DNA of 64,000 nt from Paenibacillus sp. FSL H8-0332 (GTDB lineage: Bacteria > Bacillota > Bacilli > Paenibacillales > Paenibacillaceae). The position numbers were made by a program, and so were the translations under genes. The stretch is from assembly GCF_037963835.1 (NCBI RefSeq), contig NZ_CP150145.1, positions 620,001 to 684,000 on the forward strand, written 5' to 3'. Within the stretch, counting starts at the first letter, position 1. Every line of letters starts with the position of its first letter. Below, piece by piece: positions 18,425 to 26,871 of this stretch. The notes beneath the pieces were generated by a model that was not told where the DNA came from, did no database searches, and saw nothing but the letters and a program-made list of their open reading frames with translations.

Positions 18425-18895
18425 AGTATGTACAACTAAATCGCCTGATGTGTCGCCGAATATCTGTTTAGCTGTATTTGGTGCAATTAAAATCCTACTA
18501 TAACTGGGTTCTCGCCCATTCGGGGAGATTTAGTTGTACAGACTACAGTTAGAAAATGAAATCCTTCATATTCGCTGTTTATAATTGCACAGACTACAAC
18601 TATCTCCAAATGTTTGCTCTGCGCACAGTCAGTACCCAACTGCCCACTGCTATTGCGCTCTGCTCGTTGCCCACTACGCATAACCTGCCCCCACCAGTCG
18701 GGTGATTGCATTTTGTGCAGTAGAACTTCCCAAAAACACCTCTAAAATCGATTCTAATGTATTTGATACAGCAGATTTATGGGGGAAGGCCTGCTACAGG
18801 CCCAAACTCCGAATTCTGTTGTACGAAATACAGCAGAATAGCAAAAGGGGAGCTTTACACCGGATTCTATTGTACGAAGTACATTTGCAGGGTCG
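18425..18895. repeat. Cluster of short TGTA/TACA palindromes (part of the gene-free stretch 18204-19472)
   Basis: Gene-free. The words ttctgtTGTAcgaaaTACAgcagaat (18814-18839, given here by its arms), gattctatTGTAcgaagTACAttt (18863-18886), gcattttgTGCAgtagaa (18709-18726) and ttctaaTGTAtttgaTACAgcaga (around 18751-18775) share an inverted-repeat design. A second pair of words, 'agttgtacagactacagttag' (18532-18552, one arm) and 'attgcacagactacaacta' (around 18584-18602), recurs on the other strand at 60239-60256. The open frames here have no ribosome binding sites. Confidence 0.55.
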
Positions 18896-18904
18896 ACTGT
18901 GGGA

Positions 18905-19125
18905 GATGCAAGGCTAGGTTGGAGTAGAATGGCTCGATGGGAGGAGATGCAAGGCTAGGTTGGAGTGGAATGGCTCGATGGGAGGAGATGCAAGGATAGG
19001 TTGGGAGTGGAATGGCTCGATGGGAGGAGATGCAAGGCTAGGTTGGGATTGGAACGGCTCGATGGGAGGGGATGCAAGGCTAGGTTGGAGTGGAACAGCT
19101 CTGTGGGAGTATATGCATGGCTCCA
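18905..19125. repeat. Minisatellite: five 41-42 bp tandem units plus a degenerate sixth
   Basis: Units start with gatgcaaggctaggttgg at 18905, 18946, 18987, 19029 and 19071 (periods 41, 41, 42, 42). A decayed sixth unit starts around 19112 (tatgcatggct). The repeat makes short repetitive open frames on both strands, but the 41/42 periods are not all multiples of three and no ribosome binding site precedes them, so I treat it as non-coding. Confidence 0.9.
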
Positions 19126-19350
19126 TTGTGGGGGATGATTCTGCCTGAGATTAATGCATGGCCCCCAAGAGGTAACGGCTGGACGAATGGCCTCGTGGTC
19201 CGAGCGGCGTTGGCCGATTCAAGGTAAATCCTGTGCTTATCCGCAGGTGTTTTTTTTCACAAGTGAAATCTAGCGGAATTTGTCGGAAATTACGGTATAT
19301 AAGTGGACATACCTATCATGGAATGAGAAAATAACAGTTATAGCTTATAC

Positions 19351-19453
19351 TTCAAGTGGAAACGGCTTTGCCTTACTTTTAAAGGACGGTACCGTTTCGG
19401 AGAGAAATAGAAGGATAATGCATAGCGTGAAACATATAAATTCTTATATTTGG
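19351..19453 (+). repeat. REP-like element (family B), near-full copy
   Basis: Reads caagtggaaacggc, then ttaaaggacggtaccgtttc, then gagaaatagaaggataat and ends in aaacatataaattcttatat. Reverse-complemented, it matches 53557-53650 over almost its whole length. The core is a nested palindrome (gaaacgg with ccgtttc, and an inner ccgtcct/aggacgg that is damaged on one arm here). It ends 20 bases before the start of the oxidoreductase gene at 19473. Confidence 0.75.
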
Positions 19454-19472
19454 GAAAAGGACGGGATCATTC

Positions 19473-20459
19473 ATGACTATTCGTTTCGGGGTTGTAGGAA
19501 CTAACTGGATTACAGACCGCTTTATACAGGCGGGACTTGAGCATGAAGAGTTTCTGCTTACGGCCGTGTATTCCCGCACAGAGGAGAAGGGACAGGCTTT
19601 TGCCGCTAAGTATGCCGGGGCTTCGATCTATACGGATCTGGAGGCGATGGTAGCAAGCGCAGAGGTGGACGCAATCTATATCGCCAGCCCCAACTCGATG
19701 CATGCGGAGCATTCATTGATCTGTCTGAACCATGGCAAGCATGTGATCTGCGAGAAGCCGGCGGCCTCCAACAGCCGGGAGCTGAAGGCGATGATTGAAG
19801 CAGCGCGCAGCAATGATGTGCTGTTCATGGAAGCGATGAAATCCACGTTCATGCCGAATTTTGGCGTGATCCGGGATAACTTATATAAGCTGGGTCAAGT
19901 CCGGCGCTACTTCGCAGGCTATTGTCAATACTCTTCGAGGTATGATGCTTACCGCCAGGGGACGGTGCTGAACGCATTCAATCCTGAATATTCCAATGGC
20001 TCGCTGATGGATCTGGGCATCTATTGCTTATATCCGATGGTCGCGTTGTTCGGCAAGCCGGATTCGGTCAAGGCCGTTGGGCTGATGCTCGCTTCGGGAG
20101 TGGACGGGGAAGGCAGTATGGTTATGCGTTACCAGGACATGGACGCGGTGGTCATGCATTCCAAGATTGCCGATTCCTATCTGCCTGCTGAGATTCAGGG
20201 CGAGAACGGAACGATGGTCATCGACAAGATCAACCAGCCTTATCAGGTCAAAATCCACTACCGCGACGGAACCGTCGAGGAGCTTACGCTGCCTCAGGTG
20301 TTCGAGCCGATGTATTATGAGGTGCAGGAGTTCATCCATCTGCTGAAGAGCGGTCAGCGGGAGAGCGCGACCAACAGCCACGCCAATTCCCTGGCGGTGG
20401 CAGAGCTGATGGAAGAGGCGAGAGCCCAGATCGGTCTGCGTTACGCCTCGGATCTGTAG
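19473..20459 (+). CDS. Gfo/Idh/MocA-family oxidoreductase
   Basis: A 328-residue NAD(P)-dependent sugar or cyclitol dehydrogenase-like protein. The Rossmann start 'IRFGVVGTNWITDRFI' gives the nucleotide-binding loop, 'AIYIASPNSMHAEHSLICLNHGKHVICEKP' (key piece HVICEKPAA) gives the family's EKP motif with the catalytic lysine at about residue 96, and 'GSLMDLGIYCLYP' is the typical C-terminal-domain motif. The substrate is not predictable. It is followed 69 bases later by a radical SAM gene on the same strand, possibly cotranscribed. A REP-like repeat lies directly upstream. Confidence 0.88.
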   Translation: MTIRFGVVGTNWITDRFIQAGLEHEEFLLTAVYSRTEEKGQAFAAKYAGASIYTDLEAMVASAEVDAIYIASPNSMHAEHSLICLNHGKHVICEKPAASNSRELKAMIEAARSNDVLFMEAMKSTFMPNFGVIRDNLYKLGQVRRYFAGYCQYSSRYDAYRQGTVLNAFNPEYSNGSLMDLGIYCLYPMVALFGKPDSVKAVGLMLASGVDGEGSMVMRYQDMDAVVMHSKIADSYLPAEIQGENGTMVIDKINQPYQVKIHYRDGTVEELTLPQVFEPMYYEVQEFIHLLKSGQRESATNSHANSLAVAELMEEARAQIGLRYASDL

Positions 20460-20528
20460 GAGCACGGGCAGTTTGGCCTTATAATATTGAAGCTGAAGCT
20501 ACACTTTGGATGAAATGGGGAGCGGAAC

Positions 20529-21404
20529 TTGAAGACGTTCAAAAAGGTATACATCGAGATCACAAGCGTCTGCAACCTGGCCTGCAGCTTCTGTCCGCCC
20601 ACGGAGCGGCAGAAGAATTTCATGAAGCTGGAGACGTTCAATACCATTCTTGATGAGATCAAACCGCATAGCAATCATATCTATCTGCATGTCAAAGGCG
20701 AGCCGCTGCTGCATCCGAAGCTGGGCGAGCTGCTGGATGCCGCGCATGCCAAGGGCTTCAAGGTCAATATTACGACCAACGGCACGCTGATCCGTAAAGC
20801 AGGGCCGAAGCTGCTCGGCAAGCCGGCACTGCGGCAGATGAACTTCTCGCTGCACAGCTTCGACGGCCATGCAGGCTCGGAGAACCGTGAGGGCTATCTT
20901 ACAGAGATTATCCAGTTTGTCCGGGAGATCTCTGCTCAGGGCGTCATTGTCTCGTTCCGGCTCTGGAACCTGACGGAGGACAACCGGACCAACCTGGAGA
21001 AGGAGCGTAACCGCGAGACGCTGGCTCTGCTGGAGGAGGCCTTCGGACTCGACTACAGGATTGAGGAGAAGGTGGTGCCCGGCAGCGGCGTGAAGATTGC
21101 TCCGCGCGTGTACCTGAACCAAGATCATGAATTCAGATGGCCGGCGCTGCATGAGCCGGAGGATGACGGCAAGGGCTTCTGCCATGCGCTGCGCAGCCAG
21201 GCGGCGGTCCTGGTAGACGGCACCGTTGTGCCGTGCTGTCTGGATGGCGAAGGGGTGATCAACCTCGGCAATATTCATGATCAGCCGTTCTCCGAGATTG
21301 TCGAGGGGGAACGGGCGAACAATCTGTTCTATGGCTTCTCGCGCCGGGAGGCTGTTGAGGAGCTGTGCCGTAAATGCGGCTACCGGCAGCGGTTCGGCAC
21401 CTAG
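20529..21404 (+). CDS. Radical SAM/SPASM-domain protein
   Basis: A 291-residue iron-sulfur enzyme. Start is TTG at 20529 with ggggagcggaac before it. The radical SAM cluster motif CNLACSFC (CxxxCxxC) lies at residues 16-23, followed by 'HVKGEPLLHPKL' and 'ITTNGTLI', as in the family. The C-terminal half has a SPASM-type auxiliary region with 'FCHALRSQAAVLVDGTVVPCCLD' (cysteines around 218 and 237-238) and a last 'CRKCGYRQRF' pair. SPASM proteins modify peptides or other enzymes; I find no small precursor peptide gene beside it, so the substrate is open. A near neighbour of the oxidoreductase. Confidence 0.85.
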   Translation: MKTFKKVYIEITSVCNLACSFCPPTERQKNFMKLETFNTILDEIKPHSNHIYLHVKGEPLLHPKLGELLDAAHAKGFKVNITTNGTLIRKAGPKLLGKPALRQMNFSLHSFDGHAGSENREGYLTEIIQFVREISAQGVIVSFRLWNLTEDNRTNLEKERNRETLALLEEAFGLDYRIEEKVVPGSGVKIAPRVYLNQDHEFRWPALHEPEDDGKGFCHALRSQAAVLVDGTVVPCCLDGEGVINLGNIHDQPFSEIVEGERANNLFYGFSRREAVEELCRKCGYRQRFGT

Positions 21405-21522
21405 CTGGAGCCCTAGGCCGGAGTGGGTGTCGGTGTCGGTGCATACCGGCAAGGCAGCAGGGTGATGCTAGAGGGTAGAGAGATATATTTATAAGGCTGG
21501 ATCATACGAAAAGAGGGAATAG

Positions 21523-22197
21523 ATGCCTACTATACTTGTTGCAGACGACGATGCGAATATCCGCGAGCTTGTCTGCCTATTTCTGCGCAATGACGGATTC
21601 GATACCGCTGAAGCGGCAGACGGCCAAGAGGCGCTGGCGGTCTATGCCAGAACGCAGGTGGATCTGGTCATCCTGGATATTATGATGCCGGTGATGGACG
21701 GCTGGGCGCTGTGCAAGGAGCTTCGCAGAGCGGACCCGGAGCTGCCGCTGTTAATGCTGACGGCAAAAGCGGAGACCTGGGAGAAGGTGAAGGGATTCGA
21801 TCTGGGGACCGATGATTATCTGACCAAGCCCTTCGATCCGCTGGAGCTGACGGTCCGCGTCAGGGCTTTGCTGAAGCGCTTCGGAATCGGAAAATCACAT
21901 ATAATCCGTATCGGAGAGGTAACGCTGGACCGGCAGACCTACAAGGTGATGAACGGGACAGAAGCGCTGTCCCTGCCGCTTAAAGAGTTCGAGCTGCTGT
22001 ATAAGCTGGCCGGAACACCAGGTCAGGTCTATACCCGCGAGCAACTGATCGACCAGATCTGGGGCATTGACTACTCAGGGGATGACCGGACGATAGATGT
22101 ACATATTAAGCGCCTGCGTGAACGGTTTGCGGCTTCGCCGGATTTTCGAATCGAGACTGTACGGGGGCTTGGCTACCGGCTTGAGGTTACTGAATGA
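21523..22197 (+). CDS. OmpR-family response regulator (HssR-like)
   Basis: A 224-residue two-component regulator. The receiver domain has the acidic pair DDD (8-10), phospho-acceptor Asp52 in VILDIMMPVMDG, Thr80-region MLTAKAE and Lys102-region TKPF. The winged-helix C-terminal domain ends in 'DRTIDVHIKRLRERF' and 'IETVRGLGYRLE'. The layout and these last motifs resemble HssR and YvrH-type regulators. It overlaps the sensor kinase by four bases (ATGA), so the two are translationally coupled. The likely binding site is the direct repeat at 23571. Confidence 0.93.
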   Translation: MPTILVADDDANIRELVCLFLRNDGFDTAEAADGQEALAVYARTQVDLVILDIMMPVMDGWALCKELRRADPELPLLMLTAKAETWEKVKGFDLGTDDYLTKPFDPLELTVRVRALLKRFGIGKSHIIRIGEVTLDRQTYKVMNGTEALSLPLKEFELLYKLAGTPGQVYTREQLIDQIWGIDYSGDDRTIDVHIKRLRERFAASPDFRIETVRGLGYRLEVTE

Positions 22198-23561
22198 TCA
22201 AATCGCTCTATACCCGTGTGGTCCTGACCTATCTGATCTCCGTAATCGGGGGGACAGTGATCTCCTTCAATCTGGCGATCTGGATATACAAAGATGAATT
22301 GAACGAGAATCTGCAGGTTCAACTGATGCGCTTCGCACAAGATGTCGTACAGATCTATGATGCCTTCCCGCTGACTGAAGCCGACAAGTTCGTAAGCGGC
22401 ATGAAGCAGCTTGAGACCTACCATGTGCGGATTTACGATGCGAACGGCGGGGTTAAGTCTTATGGCGGGCCTGCCGGAATGAAGCTGGAGACCGTGACCG
22501 CCGAGCAAGTGAAGCAGGTGCTGGCCGGAACCATCGTTCAGGTCAATCCGACGGGCATCTCCATCAGCCTGCTGGGGCTGAAATTAACTACGGATACGGG
22601 AAAAAAAGCGTTGTTCGTAGAGCCTGTCGGCGCCCCCTCTTCCGCCTTTGTGCTGAAATGGCTGGTGAATTTCGTGGTGTATTCGCTGTTATCCGGGAGT
22701 CTCGTGATCTTGGTGGCGGCCATGTTCGTGGTCCGGCCGATTAAGAAGCTGACCAACGCGACGCGCAGGATCGCAGCCGGGGACTTCAACGTGAAGCTGA
22801 ATATCAAGCAAAAGGGAGAGCTGGGCGCCCTCGCGCGCAGCTTCGAGGAGATGACGCATGATCTGCAGCAGCTGGAGCAGATGCGCCGTGACTTCGTGTC
22901 GAATGTATCTCATGAGGTGCAGTCGCCGCTGACCTCCATCTCCGGCTATGCCCTGGCGCTGAAGCAGATGAATATTCCAGAGAGCGAGCGGGGCCGCTAT
23001 ATCGATATCATCATCGGGGAAGCCGAACGGATGTCCAAGATGAGCGACAGCCTGCTGAAGCTGAGTCTGCTTGAATCGCAGTCCCAGCAGCTCCGGTTCA
23101 CCACCTTCAGCCTGGATGAACAGATCCGGCGCGTGATTGTTGCTCTTCAGCCGCAATGGTCGGCCCGGCGCATCAACTTCGATCTTCAGCTGACGGCTGC
23201 CACGCTGACGGCGGATTATGACCTGTTGAGCCAGGTATGGACGAACCTGCTGGGCAACAGCATTAAGTTCTCCGGGGATGGGGGAGTAATCAGTGTCCAT
23301 ACGAAGCAAGATAATAAAAGTGTAACCGTTCGTGTATCCGACACCGGCATCGGGGTCGCTCCCGAGGACCAGAAGCGGATCTTCGAACGCTTCTTCAAGG
23401 CGGACCGCTCCCACAGCAACAAGTATAACGGCAGCGGGATGGGGCTGGCCATCGTGAAGCAGATCGTCCTGCTTCATCAAGGAGATATCCGGGTCGAGAG
23501 TGAGCTAGGCGCAGGCACAAGCTTCATTGTAACGCTGCCGCTGAATACACCGGCAGATTAG
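22194..23561 (+). CDS. Sensor histidine kinase (HAMP, HisKA, HATPase), HssS-like
   Basis: A 455-residue membrane kinase with membrane helices at about 7-30 and 160-185 enclosing an extracytoplasmic sensor of about 130 residues, HAMP (about 185-235), a HisKA domain with phospho-acceptor His240 in VSHEVQSPLTSISGYA, and a HATPase domain with 'QVWTNLLGNSIKFS' (N box), 'VSDTGIGVAPEDQ' (G1) and 'GSGMGLAIVKQI' (G2). The H box reads HEVQSPLT instead of the common HELKTPLT. Partner of the regulator whose stop codon it overlaps. The signal is unknown; the extracytoplasmic part is of the short HssS type. Confidence 0.92.
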   Translation: MIKSLYTRVVLTYLISVIGGTVISFNLAIWIYKDELNENLQVQLMRFAQDVVQIYDAFPLTEADKFVSGMKQLETYHVRIYDANGGVKSYGGPAGMKLETVTAEQVKQVLAGTIVQVNPTGISISLLGLKLTTDTGKKALFVEPVGAPSSAFVLKWLVNFVVYSLLSGSLVILVAAMFVVRPIKKLTNATRRIAAGDFNVKLNIKQKGELGALARSFEEMTHDLQQLEQMRRDFVSNVSHEVQSPLTSISGYALALKQMNIPESERGRYIDIIIGEAERMSKMSDSLLKLSLLESQSQQLRFTTFSLDEQIRRVIVALQPQWSARRINFDLQLTAATLTADYDLLSQVWTNLLGNSIKFSGDGGVISVHTKQDNKSVTVRVSDTGIGVAPEDQKRIFERFFKADRSHSNKYNGSGMGLAIVKQIVLLHQGDIRVESELGAGTSFIVTLPLNTPAD

Positions 23562-23570
23562 ATTATTACA

Positions 23571-23602
23571 CCGTTCATCCTCCGTTCATATTACCGTCAC
23601 GG
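23571..23602 (+). promoter_or_regulatory. Direct repeat resembling an HssR/OmpR-type binding box
   Basis: ccgttcatcct and ccgttcatatt follow one another with an 11-base period, and accgtcacgg is a decayed third unit. Within it GTTCATCCT-CC-GTTCATATT is close to the GTTCATATT-N2-GTTCATATT repeat known to me for the staphylococcal heme regulator HssR. It lies just after the kinase gene and in front of the hydrolase gene; a -10-like tatact is at about 23622-23627 with no good -35, which fits an activator-dependent promoter. Confidence 0.65.
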
Positions 23603-23684
23603 AGAGTACATTTTCATTATATATACTATCCTTAGCACTTCATCAAGGCAGTACATCCGATTCATAGGGACAGGTGATTGTATA

Positions 23685-24623
23685 ATGAAAAAAGCACTCA
23701 GAATCCTGCTTAAGTCTATAGCGGCATTGATGATTGTGATCGTATTGTTTTTTGCTGTAGTATTTGTGGTCAATATCATTAGCAGCAAATCGGAGCTGAA
23801 GAAGATTGAGCCGTATGGGCAGCTTGTGCCAGTCGATGGCAAGAAGATGAACGTACTTGTCCAGGGATCGGGTGAGGAGACCGTGGTGCTGCTGACAGGT
23901 TATGGCACCGGCGCTCCGGCGCTTGATTTCAAACCGCTGGTAGACGAGCTGTCTCCTTATTATAAAGTAGCCGTGGTGGAGCCGTTCGGCTATGGCTTAA
24001 GTGACCGGACAGAGAAGGAACGGACCTCAGACAATATCGTCAGTGAGATTCATGAAGCGCTGCAGCAGCTTGGAATCAAGCGTTACACGCTCATGGGGCA
24101 TTCCGTTGCCGGAATCTACGGACTGGATTATGTGAACAAGTATAAGGATGAAGTGCAGGCTTTTGTAGGGATCGACAGCAGTGTGCCGACCCAAGGAGGC
24201 TTGGACGATGAAATACCGGTGGGGACGCTTAAATTCCTCGACAAATCCGGCATTGTGAGATTGTTCCAAAAGATAGGCGGCGACCCGTATGCTGGGCTTG
24301 CGTTCGACGAGCCTACCAAGCAGCAGATGAAAATAATCGCCACCAAGAACTCAAACAATGACACTGTCGTGAATGAGAGCAAGCATTTCAAGGAGAATTT
24401 CATCGCAGCCCAGGCGCTGTCCTTCCCCAAAGAGCTTCCGCTGCTGCTGTTCGTACAGTCGAATAATACCGATGTTGAGGGCTGGATGCAGCTGCATGAA
24501 GAACAGGTAAAGGATTCCGTGTACGGTAAGCTGGTGCCGCTCAAAGGCGGCCATTATCTGCATCATACGCTGTCCAAAGAGATTGCCAAGGATTACAGAG
24601 AGTTCATGGCAGGTGTGAAATGA
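23685..24623 (+). CDS. Membrane-anchored alpha/beta hydrolase
   Basis: A 312-residue protein with a single N-terminal membrane helix (about 7-30, 'ILLKSIAALMIVIVLFFAVVFVV' in part) followed by an alpha/beta-hydrolase domain. The nucleophile elbow is GHSVAG with Ser about 132, the acid is likely in the 'FVQSNNTD' region and the late His lies in 'GGHYLHHTL'. It would sit on the outer face of the membrane or be tethered there. Its ester or amide substrate is unknown. It lies 124 bases after the HssS-like kinase, with the GTTCAT box in between, so the two-component system probably controls it. Confidence 0.85.
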   Translation: MKKALRILLKSIAALMIVIVLFFAVVFVVNIISSKSELKKIEPYGQLVPVDGKKMNVLVQGSGEETVVLLTGYGTGAPALDFKPLVDELSPYYKVAVVEPFGYGLSDRTEKERTSDNIVSEIHEALQQLGIKRYTLMGHSVAGIYGLDYVNKYKDEVQAFVGIDSSVPTQGGLDDEIPVGTLKFLDKSGIVRLFQKIGGDPYAGLAFDEPTKQQMKIIATKNSNNDTVVNESKHFKENFIAAQALSFPKELPLLLFVQSNNTDVEGWMQLHEEQVKDSVYGKLVPLKGGHYLHHTLSKEIAKDYREFMAGVK

Positions 24624-24763
24624 TATAATTGAACAAGAGCTCTTCGCCGCCGCAGGCTTCTATCCAGAAGCTTGCGGTTTGTTGCATTCTGCGGACTCTC
24701 TGATTCAAACCTGAAGCACATGGGCTATTGTATATAGATTGCTATTACTAGGGAGGCATGCAA

Positions 24764-26863
24764 ATGCTGAAATCATTAAGGGCTATAGAGGCGTATCGTG
24801 AAGGAGGGGGGCCTGCCGGAGAAGGCTATCCGTGGCTGGAGTACATCGTGCAGGCAGAGCAGACGATTGTGAACCTGGAGCGGGTAGAATCGCTGCAGTC
24901 GCTTGCGCAGCAGAATCCGGTGCTGGATTATGTAGAGCGGAGCCTGCGGGTGCTGGACAGTCTGCCGCTGTCGTATTGGATCAAGGAGCTGGCCGAGGAG
25001 ACGCTGATCTGGTCGGAGACGGCCAAGGGCGGGACTCTCCGTCAGCGCCGGAGCTGGCAGGAAGAGGGCGTGAATATCTTCGTTCATAACATTGGCTCCG
25101 CGGAGTTGTACCAGCGATATGCGGAAGGTGTGGAGCAGGAGGAGGCAGGCTCTGCTGAGAAAAGACGGGTTATACATACGCTGATCGAGACTCATGGGTT
25201 GATTGGACAGCAAATCCGCGGCGAGGTTCCGCCTTCCGTCAATCTTCCGTTGTCCGCAATGGTGGAGCAGGGACTGCTGGGCGCAGAGGAGCTGGAGCGG
25301 CTGCTGTTCGCACTGAATCACTGCATCATTGCTGCGGTGTCCCCGGAGCTGTGGCAGGAGGTCCGCCTGCAGGTCATGGAGCTGATTGCTGTAATTGCTT
25401 CAGGAAATCTGCAGCCTGAGATCCCGATGAAGGAGCGTCTGCGGAGAATGCGCGCCGGGTCCATTGCGCAGGGGGAGGATTATGAGACGGACTGGGACGG
25501 ACTGGTGCAGGAGGGCTTCCTGCCTGCTGCGCTGGAGCCGCTGCAGCCTGCCACCTTCTGGTATGTGGAATCGGCGCTCCAGACCTTCTCGCTGGAGCAG
25601 TTCCTGAAGGTCATGAGTCTGGTGGCCGGCAGCAGCCCGCTTCAGCTAAGCCATTTGAGCCATCTGAGCTTCGAGGCGGTCATGAACAGTATTCATTATG
25701 ACTATAAAGGCAGCAAGAAGATCAACGTCTATAAGAAACGGATTATTGAGAAGTATCTCTCGGAGCTGAGCTGGGAGGAGATCTACAGCGGCGTGAAGCC
25801 TTCCGGCGGCAACCCGCATCTTACGCACCGGCTGCTGGGCAAGGAGCATCTGCCGGATACGCTATTCTTCCAGTTCGAGTTCTCAGCGGCAGCGGAGAAG
25901 CTGATTGAGTTCTGTATGGAGGCGGAGAAGTCAGCACTGTATGAACGGGCAGTCCTGCTGCTGTTCGACCTGTTCGATCTGCGGCGGGATGCCTTCGACC
26001 GCTTCCACAATGAAGACACGTACCTAAGCCAGATGAATGATACGGCAGATTATAAGGCGGTCATTCTGGACTATGTCACTGGACGGAAGGTGCTGGATAT
26101 CGGCCCTGGCGGCGGGGTGCTGCTTGATCTGATTGAGGAGCGGATGCCGGAGGTGGTGCCGGTGGGAATTGATATCTCCAGCAATGTGATCGAAGTGCTG
26201 CGGCAGCGCAAGCAGCGGGAGGACCGCCGCTGGGAGGTGCTCCAGGGCGATGCGCTGAACCTGAAGGATTACGTGGAGCCGGGCACGGTGGACACGGTGA
26301 TCTTCTCATCGATTCTGCATGAGCTGTATTCCTATGTGCCGCTGGACGGCCGGAAGTTCAATTACGGCACGGTGGCAGCAGCCCTGACCAGCGCCTTCGA
26401 TGTGCTGGCAGACGGCGGGACGATCATTATCCGCGACGGGATTATGAGCGAGCCGGAGGAGGAGCGGCGCAGAGTGCGGTTCCTGGAGGGGGACGGGATG
26501 GCGTGGCTGGAGCGGTACGCGAAGGATTTTGCCGGACGGAAAATCCGTTATGAACAGCTGGGCGAACAGGAAGTCCTGATTCCGGTGAACGATGCGATGG
26601 AATTCCTCTATACCTACACTTGGGGGGAGGAAGCCTACATTCATGAGGTTCAGGAGCAGTTCGGTTACTTCACACCTTCGCAGTACACCGCATTTATTCA
26701 GCAGACGCTGGGGGACCGGGCTAAGATAGAGGTCTTCCGTCATTACTTGCAGGAGGGGTACACGGAGGCGCTACAGGACCGGGTTGTGATCATGGACGAG
26801 AGCGGAGAGCCGGTGCACTTGCCGGATAGTACTTGCTTCATTGTGGTTCGTAAGGCGGGTTGA
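24764..26863 (+). CDS. Large class I SAM-dependent methyltransferase with an uncharacterised N-terminal region
   Basis: A 699-residue protein. I prefer ATG 24764 (gggagg seven bases upstream) over ATG 24758, which is too close to it. The C-terminal part (about 420-690) is a methyltransferase: motif I 'VLDIGPGGGVLLDLIEE', acidic 'VPVGIDISSNVIEV', 'EVLQGDALNL' and 'VDTVIFSSILHELYSY', then 'GGTIIIRDGIM'. The first 400 residues are alpha-helical and acidic with no motif I know; they contain no membrane segments. Residues about 300-320 ('LEQFLKVMSLVAGSS') look like part of a helical scaffold. The substrate is unknown. It stands alone, with a terminator at 26872. Confidence 0.8.
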   Translation: MLKSLRAIEAYREGGGPAGEGYPWLEYIVQAEQTIVNLERVESLQSLAQQNPVLDYVERSLRVLDSLPLSYWIKELAEETLIWSETAKGGTLRQRRSWQEEGVNIFVHNIGSAELYQRYAEGVEQEEAGSAEKRRVIHTLIETHGLIGQQIRGEVPPSVNLPLSAMVEQGLLGAEELERLLFALNHCIIAAVSPELWQEVRLQVMELIAVIASGNLQPEIPMKERLRRMRAGSIAQGEDYETDWDGLVQEGFLPAALEPLQPATFWYVESALQTFSLEQFLKVMSLVAGSSPLQLSHLSHLSFEAVMNSIHYDYKGSKKINVYKKRIIEKYLSELSWEEIYSGVKPSGGNPHLTHRLLGKEHLPDTLFFQFEFSAAAEKLIEFCMEAEKSALYERAVLLLFDLFDLRRDAFDRFHNEDTYLSQMNDTADYKAVILDYVTGRKVLDIGPGGGVLLDLIEERMPEVVPVGIDISSNVIEVLRQRKQREDRRWEVLQGDALNLKDYVEPGTVDTVIFSSILHELYSYVPLDGRKFNYGTVAAALTSAFDVLADGGTIIIRDGIMSEPEEERRRVRFLEGDGMAWLERYAKDFAGRKIRYEQLGEQEVLIPVNDAMEFLYTYTWGEEAYIHEVQEQFGYFTPSQYTAFIQQTLGDRAKIEVFRHYLQEGYTEALQDRVVIMDESGEPVHLPDSTCFIVVRKAG

Positions 26864-26871
26864 ACAAAAAA

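Noticed and set aside
18905..19125. Possible CRISPR array
   Set aside because: The repeats are directly adjacent with no unique spacers of constant length; no cas genes are near.
18960..19148. Repetitive open frames on both strands in the minisatellite
   Set aside because: They simply reflect 41/42-base tandem repeats; no ribosome binding site and the period is not a multiple of three.
19280..19504. 74-codon frame running through a REP-like element into the oxidoreductase gene
   Set aside because: The translated text is the repeat itself (it recurs at 53.6 kb) and the frame overlaps a well-supported gene start.
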